64,000 nucleotides of DNA from JBKQHQ01 sp052148715 (GTDB lineage: Bacteria > Pseudomonadota > Alphaproteobacteria > Rhizobiales > Xanthobacteraceae), in NCBI GenBank assembly GCA_052148715.1, contig JBKQHQ010000193.1, forward strand, positions 1 through 64,000. Direction: 5' to 3'. A program made the translations under genes and the position numbers. The notes below the pieces were generated by a model. The model had not been told where the DNA came from, did no database searches, and saw nothing but the letters and a program-made list of their open reading frames with translations. This document shows, in pieces, positions 44,901 to 53,205 of this stretch. Numbering within the stretch: position 1 is the stretch's first letter; the number at the start of each line of letters is the position of its first letter.

Positions 44901-45455
44901 TTTGAGCCGCAGCTCCGCCTCGTGACGGCGCGCATGCAGGCCGGAGATTCCGGCGGCTTCCTCGAGCACGCGCCGGCGCTGCTCGGGCTTTGCCTGAATG
45001 ATCTCGCCGATCCGTCCCTGGTGCACCAAAGCCGGCGACCGCGCCCCGGTCGAGGCGTCGGCGAACAAGATGTGCACGTCGCGGGCGCGCACCTCGCGGC
45101 CGTTGATGCGGTAGGTCGAGCCGTGGTCTCGTTCGATGCGGCGGGAAATTTCCAGTGCATCGAACGCATTGAAGGCGGCAGGCGCGGTGCGCTGGGAATT
45201 GTCGACCGCCATCGAGACTTCGGCCATGTTGCGGGCCGGTCGGCCGCCGGAACCGGCAAAGATCACGTCCTCCATGTCGGCCGCGCGCATGGCCTTGTGC
45301 GAAGATTCGCCCATCACCCAACGCAGCGCCTCGACGAGGTTCGACTTGCCGCAGCCGTTCGGGCCGACCACTCCGGTCAGTCCCGGCTCGATCACGAAGT
45401 CGGACGGCTCGACGAAAGACTTGAACCCGATGAGACGCAGTCGCGTGAGTTTCAT
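41997..45455 (-). CDS. smc: Chromosome segregation protein SMC
   Basis: The 1152-residue SMC ATPase that shapes and segregates chromosomes. Start ATG 45455 (MKLTRLRLIGFKSF). Walker A GPNGCGKSN near residue 32; long coiled coils rich in Ala, Glu and Arg; a hinge near residues 490-640 (VTVNKGYEKALGAALGDD); then the signature LLSGGEQALTALALIFA and Walker B ICVLDEVDAPLDDHN. The gene follows dciA and a DsbA-type gene on the same strand, an order seen in Rhizobiales. No scpA/scpB is in the window. Confidence 0.96.
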   Translation of the reverse strand: MKLTRLRLIGFKSFVEPSDFVIEPGLTGVVGPNGCGKSNLVEALRWVMGESSHKAMRAADMEDVIFAGSGGRPARNMAEVSMAVDNSQRTAPAAFNAFDALEISRRIERDHGSTYRINGREVRARDVHILFADASTGARSPALVHQGRIGEIIQAKPEQRRRVLEEAAGISGLHARRHEAELRLKAAEHNLERLEDVIGQLAAQIDTLKRQARQAIRYRAVSAQVRKAEATLFHLRFVAASEELLKAEHNKDVAVRVVAERTGEQAEAAKQQAVVAAKLPELREEEAKAAAVLQRLALARHTLEREEARAKERIAELERRLIQLDADVEREQRHAADAGAALERLLGEEEGLKQEAHANAARRSGVDQRVAEAAQVLGGAEQVFADLTRTLAELTARRNQLQQGTHAQAERIARLETEIAQVETELAMIEAERNAGPNLAELVAAVEAAQTALAEAEGASQAAAGAHSSARQGLEAARIPLAEAERRANRLETEAKTIAKMLAVDTKNLWPPVMDLVTVNKGYEKALGAALGDDLDAPIESSAPIHWSGTEVDPADPALPDGIEALARHVAGPPELARRLAQIGVVARGDGPRLAAALKAGQRLVSPDGDLWRWDGFAAAAHAPSGAARRLAERGRLAEIQAELALARADVDVKRRAVEAAQAAVASAERAEAEAREQQRERQRQTDAARDSHAATEREISRNAARVSALVEARARIATSRDEAQRAKTDAEQALGELQPATELETRLTDLRSEIEGHRAQLAEVRAEAQAIAREAELADRRLQAIDSERRAWTERGQGARTQLETLAARASEARHELASLEDAPELFEQKRRQLIGEIEAAETERRMAADRLIEAEQALAEVDRAARAALAAMSTAREDLARAEERFEGARRRLAEVGREIVEMLEVEPAELAQLAEIEAGAVLPDVVQVETNLERLRRERERLGAVNLRADEELREVETQHTTLTTERDDLIEAIKRLRQGIQSLNREARERLLASFVTVNTQFARLFTQLFGGGTAELQLVENDDPLEAGLEIFARPPGKKPATLSLLSGGEQALTALALIFAVFLTNPAPICVLDEVDAPLDDHNIERFCDLLDEMTRSTDTRFVIITHNPITMARMNRLFGVTMAERGVSQLVSVDLEGAVRLRDAV

Positions 45456-45823
45456 GTACTGGATCGTTTCACACCGCTCCGCGACGACGCGGAACACAGG
45501 CCAATCGGCGCCAAGCAAGCAGATGCGGCGCGCTTCGGAACCCTGATGGCGTAAGTCTTGATGGCACAAGTCGGAAGCGTCCGGCTCGCGCGCGATACCG
45601 CCCGGACGCCAACCCCGCAAAGGGTGGACGCGCAGGCAAATTGCTCAAGGCTCAGGCCCATGGCATGGGTCGAGAAGTGCCGCATCGGTCCGGACAATGA
45701 ATCGCCCGCGCGTTCGGCGCAACAGCGTACGCGACTTTTCCAGTCCTTGTTAACGAGGAAGCCGGCCGGGGGCATCGCCACCAGGCCGGCTCGCAACGCC
45801 TCAAGATCAACGAAAAATCCTTG
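45456..45823. other. 368-base gap upstream of smc
   Basis: Between the DsbA-type stop and the smc start, both on the minus strand. The length suggests smc has its own promoter here. I see no gene, no hairpin with a T-run and no repeat; one GAATC (CcrM target type) occurs. Confidence 0.5.
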
Positions 45824-46471
45824 TCAGCTCTTGAGAAAGGGTTGAATAGCCTTCTCAAGATCATCCAACGACAGGTCGCCGCGATAGATCTGGCCGTTGA
45901 TGAAGAAGGTCGGCGTGGAATTAACGCCGAGCTTCTCGGAGGCGCGCTGGCGCGTTGCTTCGATCCCGTCCAGAATCTTCTGATTCGACAAGCACTCTTC
46001 GAAGGTTTGTTTGGTGAACCCCGCCTGCTTGGCGATGTTCAGGAGTGGCGGGATAGGGTTTTGCACCACCCAATCCTTTTGCGTCCGGAACAACGTCTCA
46101 ACCAGCGGGAAGTATTTGTCCTTACCGGCGCAGCGCGCCAGCATGGATCCGGCGGCGGCGACAGGATCGAGCGGAAACTCGCGGAAGATGAGGCGAACTT
46201 TTCCGGTATCGATGTAGCGTTTTTTCAGTTCCGGATAGGTCGTTTCTTCGAAATGGGCACAATGCGGGCAGGTCATCGAGGCGTACTCGATGATCGTGAT
46301 CGCGGCGTTCGGGTCGCCGAGCACCATGTCCTCAAGCGGGCCCTGCTGCATCAGGTCGGCGGTCGAGGGCGTCTGCGCGAGCGCCATGCTCATGGACGCG
46401 AAGCTCAGCAAAGCAAGCGCGGTGGCCCCTTCGCAAAATTTGCGGCGTGTGATCGTCACTGGAAGCTCCAT
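45824..46471 (-). CDS. DsbA-type thioredoxin-fold protein, Tat-exported
   Basis: A 215-residue periplasmic disulfide oxidoreductase. The N-terminus has ITRRKFCEGATALALL (twin arginine, about 8-22), then a cut site near ALAQT. The thioredoxin active site is CPHC in SMTCPHCAHF (about residues 73-76), followed by a helical insert and the cis-Pro loop PTFFINGQIYRG. Start ATG 46471. It belongs to the DsbA/DUF-type group next to smc in this order. Its substrate proteins are unknown. Confidence 0.9.
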   Translation of the reverse strand: MELPVTITRRKFCEGATALALLSFASMSMALAQTPSTADLMQQGPLEDMVLGDPNAAITIIEYASMTCPHCAHFEETTYPELKKRYIDTGKVRLIFREFPLDPVAAAGSMLARCAGKDKYFPLVETLFRTQKDWVVQNPIPPLLNIAKQAGFTKQTFEECLSNQKILDGIEATRQRASEKLGVNSTPTFFINGQIYRGDLSLDDLEKAIQPFLKS

Positions 46472-46584
46472 ACGGTTCGGACGCCCAGGAACCCCCACCT
46501 TGGGCTTATAGCTAGAATCTTGCGCCGCCTTGGAATCCAAAATGTGGCGACGGCGTGCGGGCGCCCGAGAGGATAGGCCAAGGG

Positions 46585-47073
46585 TTACGTCCGTTTAATG
46601 GCGGCACCCAGGCGGGCAAGCGCATCGCGCAGCGTCGCATCTTGCACGCCCGCAAGCGTTGCCGCAATCCGCTCCATGGCTTGCGGATCGGGGGCCTCAG
46701 GTGCCTTCTTGCCTCGTCGCGCGAGGGGGGCCTGACGCAAGGCCACGCGCCCGATCGCCTGCCAACCGAAGAAGCGGTTGACTCGCTCGACGATCACGCC
46801 GGTTTGGTGCTGGATCTCGATGGCGATCGGGCCCTCGACCCGCAGCACCAGCGTTGCCGCCTCTTCGCTGGCTTCGTTGCGCGGCCATTGAATCTTGATG
46901 GGTTCGGAATGGGCAGCAATTTCCGTCCCGGCGATCTCGGTCCAGCGGGTGATCAGCTCGGTCGAGGCAAAGCCCTGCCGAGCGAAGGTCTCGCCAAGAC
47001 AGGGCTTGATGAAATCCGCCAGCGGACGTGCCTGACGCCGGTAAGGCTTGTTCACACGGTTCGCCTCTGTCAT
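46585..47073 (-). CDS. dciA: DciA/DUF721 protein, probable replicative-helicase loader
   Basis: 162 residues. The N-terminal DUF721 domain (FIKPCLGETFARQGFASTELITRWTEIAG...) marks DciA, the helicase operator/loader in most bacteria that lack DnaC (established knowledge). A charged, disordered middle (RRGKKAPEAPDP) and a helical tail follow. The start ATG 47073 gives the family N-terminus. It is divergent from mutY, 49 bases apart, and heads a dciA - dsbA - smc series. Confidence 0.85.
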   Translation of the reverse strand: MTEANRVNKPYRRQARPLADFIKPCLGETFARQGFASTELITRWTEIAGTEIAAHSEPIKIQWPRNEASEEAATLVLRVEGPIAIEIQHQTGVIVERVNRFFGWQAIGRVALRQAPLARRGKKAPEAPDPQAMERIAATLAGVQDATLRDALARLGAAIKRT

Positions 47074-47122
47074 CCCTTGCAGACCCGATGCCACTTCTCC
47101 GCAAAAGGCTTTAGCAGGCTGA

Positions 47123-48259
47123 GTGGTGCGAACAAAGAAAATCGACCGTGATCGGGCGGCGCCCTCGGTGCGCCCGGGGAAGAAGCTGGATTCGCAGCCC
47201 GATCCGCGCCTCCTCCTCGCTTGGTACGATCGGCACCGCCGGGTGCTGCCGTGGCGGGCGCCGCCGGGCGAGCGCGCCGATCCGTATCGGGTCTGGCTTG
47301 CGGAGATCATGCTGCAGCAAACTACCGTCAAAACGGTCGGCCCCTACTATGCGAGGTTTCTCGCACGTTGGCCGACACTCGATTCGCTCGCCGCGGCCCC
47401 ACTCGATGAGGTGCTCAAGACCTGGGCAGGCCTCGGCTATTACGCGCGCGCGCGCAACCTGCATGCCTGTGCGCAGGCGGTGCGCGAATGCCATGGGGGA
47501 CGTTTCCCCGCGACCGCACAAGAGTTGCGAACGCTTCCGGGCGTCGGCCTCTATACGGCGGCTGCCGTCGCGGCGATCGCGTTCGATGCGCGAATCACTC
47601 CGGTCGACGGTAATATCGAGCGGGTCATCGCGCGGCTGTTCGCGGTCGAGGAGGAATTGCCGGCCGCCAAATCGCGCATCCATGAATTAGTTGCGCAGAT
47701 GACGCCGGACCTGCGTACCGGTGACTTCGCCCAGGCTTTCATGGACCTCGGCGCGACCGTCTGTACACCGAAGCGGCCGGCCTGCACGGCTTGCCCCTGG
47801 GTTAATGAATGCACTGCGCGTCGTCGGGGCGATCCGGAGGCGTTTCCCGTGAAGGCCGCAAAATCGAAGGGCCGTCTGCGCCGCGGCGCAGCCTTCGTGG
47901 TCGCGCGTGATGATGCTGCCGTTCTGGTCCGCACGCGCCCCGCGACCGGCTTGCTCGGCGGAATGACCGAGGTGCCGACGACGCCGTGGACGCATGAGTT
48001 CGACGAACGCAGCGCGCTCGATCAGGCGCCGTCATTTAATGTCGCGCGCCGCAAGCTGCCCATCAAATGGCGACCGGTAGCCGGCACGGTCACCCACGTG
48101 TTCACCCACTTTCCGCTTGAGCTTATCGTCTACACCACGCGAGTGCCGCTCGATACCGTGGCACCGGCGGGCATGCGCTTTGTGCCGGCCTGTGATCTCG
48201 CCGGTGAGGCACTGCCAAATCTCATGCGCAAAGTGCTGGCCCACGCGAGGAATGCCTAG
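47123..48259 (+). CDS. mutY: A/G-specific adenine DNA glycosylase
   Basis: MutY removes adenine mispaired with 8-oxoguanine. 378 residues, starting at GTG 47123. Helix-hairpin-helix: LPGVGLYTAAAVAAIAF with the catalytic Asp in TPVDGNIERV shortly after; EIMLQQTTVKTV region with catalytic Glu; the [4Fe-4S] loop C-x6-C-x2-C-x5-C (CTPKRPACTACPWVNEC). The C-terminal half is the Nudix-like domain that reads 8-oxoG. Confidence 0.95.
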   Translation: MVRTKKIDRDRAAPSVRPGKKLDSQPDPRLLLAWYDRHRRVLPWRAPPGERADPYRVWLAEIMLQQTTVKTVGPYYARFLARWPTLDSLAAAPLDEVLKTWAGLGYYARARNLHACAQAVRECHGGRFPATAQELRTLPGVGLYTAAAVAAIAFDARITPVDGNIERVIARLFAVEEELPAAKSRIHELVAQMTPDLRTGDFAQAFMDLGATVCTPKRPACTACPWVNECTARRRGDPEAFPVKAAKSKGRLRRGAAFVVARDDAAVLVRTRPATGLLGGMTEVPTTPWTHEFDERSALDQAPSFNVARRKLPIKWRPVAGTVTHVFTHFPLELIVYTTRVPLDTVAPAGMRFVPACDLAGEALPNLMRKVLAHARNA

Positions 48260-48260
48260 C

Positions 48261-48323
48261 ATGGGTTGAGCTCTTGTGAACCCATCGACACGGCGTGATG
48301 GGTTTCGCAAGAGCTCAACCCAT
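48261..48323. repeat. Long inverted repeat between mutY and ccrM
   Basis: Arms 48261-48285 and 48298-48323 share ATGGGTTGAGCTCTTG/CAAGAGCTCAACCCAT with few mismatches further in. It lies directly after mutY and 18 bases before the stop of the convergent ccrM, so it may end transcription both ways. 'GATGGGTT...AACCCATCCTACAG' elements are dispersed in many bacterial genomes. Confidence 0.85.
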
Positions 48324-48341
48324 CCTACAGCGTCTTTTAGA

Positions 48342-49469
48342 TTAAACTAATTCCGCGCGCACTCGCGCGCGCAGCGCGTCGATCGAGGTTAATCCCTTCG
48401 GCGTCTCGACGTGCCAAAAGCTCCAGCCATTGCACGCCTCCAGGCCTTGCGCCAAGGCGCCGATGCGGTGAATGGAGCCGACTGCTCCCCCCAGTGAAAT
48501 GGCGCCGTCGGCGCGCACCAGCGCTTGATGCCGCCGCTTGACGTCGACGAGCGTCATGCCGGCGTTGACGAGGCCGCGCTCGACCAGCGTGGCGAACGCC
48601 ACCCGCGGCGCCTCGCGCGCGGTCATGAATGGCTCGAGCGTCGGCTTTGGCAGCGGCTCGACCGCGCTGATGCGCGCCCGGGCCGCCTGCGCATAGCTCT
48701 GGTCGCGCTCGCAGCCGACGAAGCGCCGGCTGAGACGCGTCGATACGGCTCCGGTCGTGCCGGTGCCGCAGAACGGATCGAGCACGAGATCGCCCGGACG
48801 CGAGGCGGCGAGGATGACGCGGGCAAGCAGGGCCTCGGGCTTCTGCGTCGGATGCAGTTTCTTGCCGTCTTGGCCCTTCAGGCGCTCCTCGCCGGTGCAG
48901 AGCGGAATGGTCCAATCGGAGCGAACTTGGATGTCCTCGTTGCCGGCCTTGAGCGCCTCGTAATTGAATGTGTAGCCTTTCGCGCCCGGCTCGCGCGCCG
49001 CCCAAATCAGCGTTTCATGCGCATTGGTGAAGCGCCTGCCGCGAAAGTTCGGCATCGGATTGGTCTTGCGCCACACCACGTCGTTGAGAATCCAGAAGCC
49101 GAGATCCTGCAATATGGCGCCGACGCGAAAGATGTTGTGATAGGAGCCGATCACCCATAGCGTCGCCGACGGCTTCATCACGCGGCGGCAAGCGATGAGC
49201 CAGGCGCGGGTGAAATCGTCGTAGGCCTCGAAGCTGGAAAATTTGTCCCACGCGTCGTCGACCGCATCGACGCGCGAATCGTCGGGCCGTTTGAGATCGC
49301 CCTGCAGCTGAAGATTATAAGGAGGATCGGCAAAGACGAGGTCGACCGATGACCCGTCGACTTTATCTAACTCGGCGACGCAGTCTCCAACGAGAATGCG
49401 CACGGATTGATCCGACCGGGAATCGATGCGGGGCGCCCCCGAGGACGCCCCGCGACGCGGAATACCCAT
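48342..49469 (-). CDS. ccrM: Cell-cycle DNA methyltransferase CcrM (GANTC, N6-adenine)
   Basis: 375 residues. The orphan methyltransferase that methylates adenine in GANTC at defined times and is essential or near-essential in many alphaproteobacteria. Motif IV DPPY (residues 48-51), the AdoMet motif DPFCGTGTTG (about 241-250), and the extra C-terminal domain ending NGWSFWHVETPKGL that marks CcrM against restriction enzymes. A GANTC (GACTC, 49477-49481) lies 8 bases before the start codon and another (GAATC, 49420-49424) lies in the first codons, as for a self-regulated gene. Confidence 0.95.
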   Translation of the reverse strand: MGIPRRGASSGAPRIDSRSDQSVRILVGDCVAELDKVDGSSVDLVFADPPYNLQLQGDLKRPDDSRVDAVDDAWDKFSSFEAYDDFTRAWLIACRRVMKPSATLWVIGSYHNIFRVGAILQDLGFWILNDVVWRKTNPMPNFRGRRFTNAHETLIWAAREPGAKGYTFNYEALKAGNEDIQVRSDWTIPLCTGEERLKGQDGKKLHPTQKPEALLARVILAASRPGDLVLDPFCGTGTTGAVSTRLSRRFVGCERDQSYAQAARARISAVEPLPKPTLEPFMTAREAPRVAFATLVERGLVNAGMTLVDVKRRHQALVRADGAISLGGAVGSIHRIGALAQGLEACNGWSFWHVETPKGLTSIDALRARVRAELV

Positions 49470-49687
49470 GACGCAGGACTCTGCTACTCAGGTACGCGGT
49501 CGGCGACGCGAGACCAACAACCGACTGCTCGGCATCATGCGGGTGCAAGGTAAAAATCGGCTTAATCGGGGATATCCCGTACCCATTCCGGTTTTGGCGC
49601 CGGAACCCCATCTATTGGCGGCGATTGAACGCTTGGGTGCTTGCCGCGTGCTAAACTTCCCGGCGGCTTGATGAGGGAGAAATAGCT

Positions 49688-50593
49688 ATGCGCTGGGATG
49701 ATTTTCGTCGCAGCGACAACGTCGAGGACGATCGTGACGGTGGCGGTGGCTTTGGCGGATTCGGCATGCCGATGGGCGCCGGCGGTCTCGGCATCGGCAC
49801 GATCGTCGTCTTGGGTATCGTGGGCTGGGCGCTTGGAATCGATCCGCGCGTTCTGATCGGCGGCGCCGAGCTGGTCGGCGGGCGCGAGGCGCGCTACGAG
49901 CAGCCACAACGCCCCGTCCGCAGCGGAACGCCAAGCGACCCGATGGGTCAATTCGTCGCCGCGGTGCTCGGCGACACGGAAGACCGGTGGACCGACATTT
50001 TTCGGCAGGATGGGCAGCAATATCGCGCGCCGAAGCTGCGGCTGTTTTCAGGCAGCGAGGACACGGGTTGCGGCTTTGCCCAGTCGGCTATGGGACCGTT
50101 CTATTGTCCGCGCGATCAGCACGTCTATCTCGACACATCGTTCTTTCAGGAGCTGCGAACGCGTTTTCACGGCTGCTCGTCGTCGAAGGCCTGCGAGTTT
50201 GCGGAAGCTTATGTGATCGCGCATGAGGTCGGGCACCATGTGCAGAATCTGCTCGGCATCCTGCCGCGAGTCGAACGCCAGAAGCAGACCGCTGATAAGG
50301 CGGAAGCGAACCGGCTGCAGGTGAAGGTCGAGCTGCAGGCCGATTGCTTCGCGGGCGTCTGGGCGAACCGTGCCCAGCAGAAATTGAAGTTTCTCGATCC
50401 CGGCGACGTGGACGCGGCGTTGAGCACTGCGTCGGCGATCGGCGACGACACGCTGCAAAAAGCGCGCGGCCGCGCGGTGGTGCCCGACGCTTTCACGCAT
50501 GGCTCCGCGGCGCAGCGCCAACGCTGGTTCATGAACGGCTTCAACGGCGGCAAGGTGTCCGACTGCAACACCTTCGGCGCGGCGTCGCTTTAG
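49688..50593 (+). CDS. Neutral zinc metallopeptidase, YpfJ type
   Basis: 301 residues: starts MRWDDFRRSDNVED, glycine-rich, then one membrane helix at about 34-52 (GLGIGTIVVLGIVGWAL), and an extracytoplasmic protease domain with zinc site HEVGHH in AYVIAHEVGHHVQNLLG. LQADCFAGVWA gives the third ligand region. Two cysteines flank the site. The physiological substrate of this widespread family is unknown. It is followed by moaB after 9 bases. Confidence 0.9.
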   Translation: MRWDDFRRSDNVEDDRDGGGGFGGFGMPMGAGGLGIGTIVVLGIVGWALGIDPRVLIGGAELVGGREARYEQPQRPVRSGTPSDPMGQFVAAVLGDTEDRWTDIFRQDGQQYRAPKLRLFSGSEDTGCGFAQSAMGPFYCPRDQHVYLDTSFFQELRTRFHGCSSSKACEFAEAYVIAHEVGHHVQNLLGILPRVERQKQTADKAEANRLQVKVELQADCFAGVWANRAQQKLKFLDPGDVDAALSTASAIGDDTLQKARGRAVVPDAFTHGSAAQRQRWFMNGFNGGKVSDCNTFGAASL

Positions 50594-50602
50594 GGAACCG
50601 CG

Positions 50603-51166
50603 ATGCCCGGGATCGACGAGAGCAGATCGTTCGTGCCGCTGAGGATCGCGGTGCTGACGGTATCCGATACGCGCTCGCTCAAGGATGACAAGTCGGGCGG
50701 CACGTTGGTGGAGCGGATCGAGCGCGCCGGCCACGCGGTCGCCGACCGCGCCATTGTCACCGATGACGTGGAGGCGATCCGCGGGCGCGTGCAAGCCTGG
50801 ATCGCCGATCCGAAGATCGATGTTGTAATCACGACCGGCGGCACCGGCTTCACCGGCCGCGACGTGACGCCGGAGGCGGTCGAGCCCTTGTTTGAGAAGC
50901 GCATGGACGGCTTCTCGACCGTGTTTCACATGGTGAGCTTTCCGAAGATCGGCACGTCGACGGTGCAGACGCGCGCGACCGCCGGTGTTGCGGGCGCCAC
51001 CTACATTTTTTGTTTGCCGGGCTCACCGGGCGCGTGCCGCGATGCCTGGGACGAGATTCTCGTCCATCAGCTCGACTATCGTTACCGGCCTTGCAACTTC
51101 GTGGAGATCATGCCGCGCCTCGACGAACACCTGCGCCGCGCCAAGGCGAAAGGCGCAACGGTGTAA
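50603..51166 (+). CDS. moaB: Molybdenum cofactor biosynthesis protein B
   Basis: 187 residues of the MoaB/Mog fold that adenylates molybdopterin. VLTVSDTRSLKDDKSG near the start, DVVITTGGTGFTGRDVTPEAVEPLF (about 74-98) is the family signature for pterin binding, and FCLPGSPGA a later loop. Mo cofactor from this pathway would serve the iorAB-like hydroxylase earlier in the window. Confidence 0.94.
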   Translation: MPGIDESRSFVPLRIAVLTVSDTRSLKDDKSGGTLVERIERAGHAVADRAIVTDDVEAIRGRVQAWIADPKIDVVITTGGTGFTGRDVTPEAVEPLFEKRMDGFSTVFHMVSFPKIGTSTVQTRATAGVAGATYIFCLPGSPGACRDAWDEILVHQLDYRYRPCNFVEIMPRLDEHLRRAKAKGATV

Positions 51167-51181
51167 GCGGGCGTGAGGGCC

Positions 51182-51766
51182 TCACCCCTCGACCATGATC
51201 GCCGCGCATCGCAGTAGTGCGGTGCGCTTGCGGCCGAGGCGGCGCAGGAGATCAGCTTCCGGATCGCCCACATCGGTGCGGTGGCCGCCGAGCGCTGCAT
51301 AAGAGCGTTTGGCGATCAGAAGCCCTTGCTGTGGCACACGGCGGCCGAGCGCGGCACGGATCAGACCCGCTGCTTCCGTCAGGAATGTAAGCGGCGTGCC
51401 GGAATCGGTGGACCGCCGAAACATTCCTGCTGGCGGTTCGGCGTGGCCCGACAGCTCGGCGGCTTCGATGAATCGGCCTACCTCGACAATCCAGCTTCCT
51501 TCGAAGGTCGTGCCCGGTCGCACAAACATGAGCCACGGTCCGCGAGCGCTCATTGCCGCCTCATGCAGGCGGGCGCCGAGCGGAGCGGTCGAAACCACCA
51601 TCCGGCAGCCGGCGATGTCGGCGATTTCGGCGGTCGAATCGCGGGAGCCGCCATCGGCGATGATGACCTCGCGGACAATTCCCGCCACCGCACCGGTCAC
51701 CAGCACGGCAAGCGTCGCCACCAAGGCGCGCTCCGATTCGAAGGTGGGAATGATGACACTCAGCAT
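51182..51766 (-). CDS. Family 2 glycosyltransferase, short
   Basis: 194 residues, starting MLSVIIPTFESE at ATG 51766. GT-A fold: IIPT at the N-terminus, IIADGGSRDST (about 37-47) for nucleotide-sugar binding, then ARLHEAAMSARGPWLMFVRPGTTF in place of the D-x-D loop: the second motif lacks a clear DxD. It is shorter than usual (about 230). It is convergent with moaB. Acceptor unknown. Confidence 0.8.
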   Translation of the reverse strand: MLSVIIPTFESERALVATLAVLVTGAVAGIVREVIIADGGSRDSTAEIADIAGCRMVVSTAPLGARLHEAAMSARGPWLMFVRPGTTFEGSWIVEVGRFIEAAELSGHAEPPAGMFRRSTDSGTPLTFLTEAAGLIRAALGRRVPQQGLLIAKRSYAALGGHRTDVGDPEADLLRRLGRKRTALLRCAAIMVEG

Positions 51767-51865
51767 GGAACCGGTCGGGCTTGGTCTGCTTATTACAATA
51801 TCAAGTGGGGAGGTATCGTTGCGATAACTATATGCAGACCTAGAGGTAAGCGAGTTTCGGCATTT

Positions 51866-51880
51866 TGTTCTTGTTTTGTT
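51866..51880 (+). promoter_or_regulatory. LexA (SOS) box, alphaproteobacterial type
   Basis: GTTCTTGTTTTGTTC: exact GTTC-N7-GTTC direct repeat, the LexA site of Rhizobiales, Rhodobacter and Caulobacter. It ends 28 bases before the ATG of the radical SAM gene, within its promoter, and lies 100 bases upstream of the divergent glycosyltransferase. Confidence 0.7.
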
Positions 51881-51908
51881 CGATACCATCATCTAAGGTT
51901 ACCGCGCC

Positions 51909-53051
51909 ATGGCAAGTTCTTCTGCTCTCCGCAAGCATCCGCCGGCACCACCCCCAGTGTCGGCGGATGATTCTCTCGGCACCGGCGTCGACCGCGAACG
52001 CCGGCGCGGCCGCGGCGCGCAATCGAATGCCTCCGGGCGCTACGAGCCGCTCGCGCGCCTCGCGTTCGACGACGGCTGGCAGAGCCTCGACGACCTGCCG
52101 CCGTTCCAGACCACGGTGACGGTCGACGCGACGCGCAAGATCATCACCCGCAACGAATCGCCGGACATTTCCTTCGACCGATCGATCAATCCCTACCGCG
52201 GCTGCGAGCACGGTTGCGTGTACTGCTTCGCTCGCCCGACGCACGCCTTTCTCGGTATGTCCCCGGGCCTCGATTTTGAATCGAAGCTGCTCGTGAAGCC
52301 GGAGGCCGCGACGCTGCTCGAGCGCGAGCTGTCGTCGCCGAACTATGAACCGCGGGTAATTGCGATCGGCACCAATACCGATCCATACCAGCCGATCGAA
52401 CGGCGCTATGAGGTCATGCGGCGCATTCTCGAGGTGCTCGAGCGCGCAGGTCACCCGGTCGGCATCGTCACAAAATCGGCGCTGGTGCTCCGGGACCTCG
52501 ACATCCTGGCGCGGATGGCGGAGCGCAACCTCGCCAAGGTCGCGATCTCGGTGACGACGCTCGACCCGCAGCTCGCCCGCACCATGGAACCGCGCGCGGC
52601 TACCCCCATGCGGCGGCTCGAAGCGCTGCGCCAGCTCGCTCAAGCCGGCGTGCCGACGACCGTCATGGTCGCGCCGATCATTCCCGCGCTCAACGACGCG
52701 GAGATGGAGCGCATCCTCGATGCCGCCGCGGTGGCCGGCGCCCGGGAAGCGGGATATGTGCTGCTGCGGCTGCCGCTCGAAGTGCGCGACCTGTTTCGCG
52801 AATGGCTGATGACGAACCATCCCGACCGCTACCGGCATGTGTTCAAGCTCATCCGCGACATGCGCGGCGGCAAAGATTACGACGCTGCCTGGGGGCGGCG
52901 GCAGAAGGGTACCGGCGCCTATGCCTGGGTGCTCGGGCGTCGCTTCGAGATCGCCTGCGAGAAGCTCGGCCTCAACACGAGCAAGAGCAAGCTAACGACC
53001 GAGCACTTCAAGCCACCAATCAGCCGGCCGCAGCAGCTCAACTTGTTCTGA
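51909..53051 (+). CDS. PA0069-family radical SAM protein (spore photoproduct lyase-like)
   Basis: 380 residues. A radical SAM cluster C99-x3-C103-x2-C106 (YRGCEHGCVYCFARP) and the barrel typical of the SplB/PA0069 group. GTNTDPYQPIERRY is the second conserved block. Spore photoproduct lyase repairs UV-damaged DNA; this branch occurs in non-sporulating bacteria and has no proven role. The LexA box upstream supports a DNA-damage link. Arg/Gly-rich N-terminus and C-terminus IS-type 'QLNLF' ending, which resembles a beta-clamp-binding peptide (QLxLF). Confidence 0.9.
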   Translation: MASSSALRKHPPAPPPVSADDSLGTGVDRERRRGRGAQSNASGRYEPLARLAFDDGWQSLDDLPPFQTTVTVDATRKIITRNESPDISFDRSINPYRGCEHGCVYCFARPTHAFLGMSPGLDFESKLLVKPEAATLLERELSSPNYEPRVIAIGTNTDPYQPIERRYEVMRRILEVLERAGHPVGIVTKSALVLRDLDILARMAERNLAKVAISVTTLDPQLARTMEPRAATPMRRLEALRQLAQAGVPTTVMVAPIIPALNDAEMERILDAAAVAGAREAGYVLLRLPLEVRDLFREWLMTNHPDRYRHVFKLIRDMRGGKDYDAAWGRRQKGTGAYAWVLGRRFEIACEKLGLNTSKSKLTTEHFKPPISRPQQLNLF

Positions 53052-53205
53052 CGAGCGAGCGAGGATTCAATCCTCCGAAGCCGTGAAACGGGCCACGTAT
53101 GTGGCCACCGGGCTGCGCGCGTGCAACAATTTATTGATCCGGCGCTCAATCTCTTTGACGTCGAGACGGCCAAATCCTAGTGGTCCGGATGGAAGAAGGG
53201 GACCG

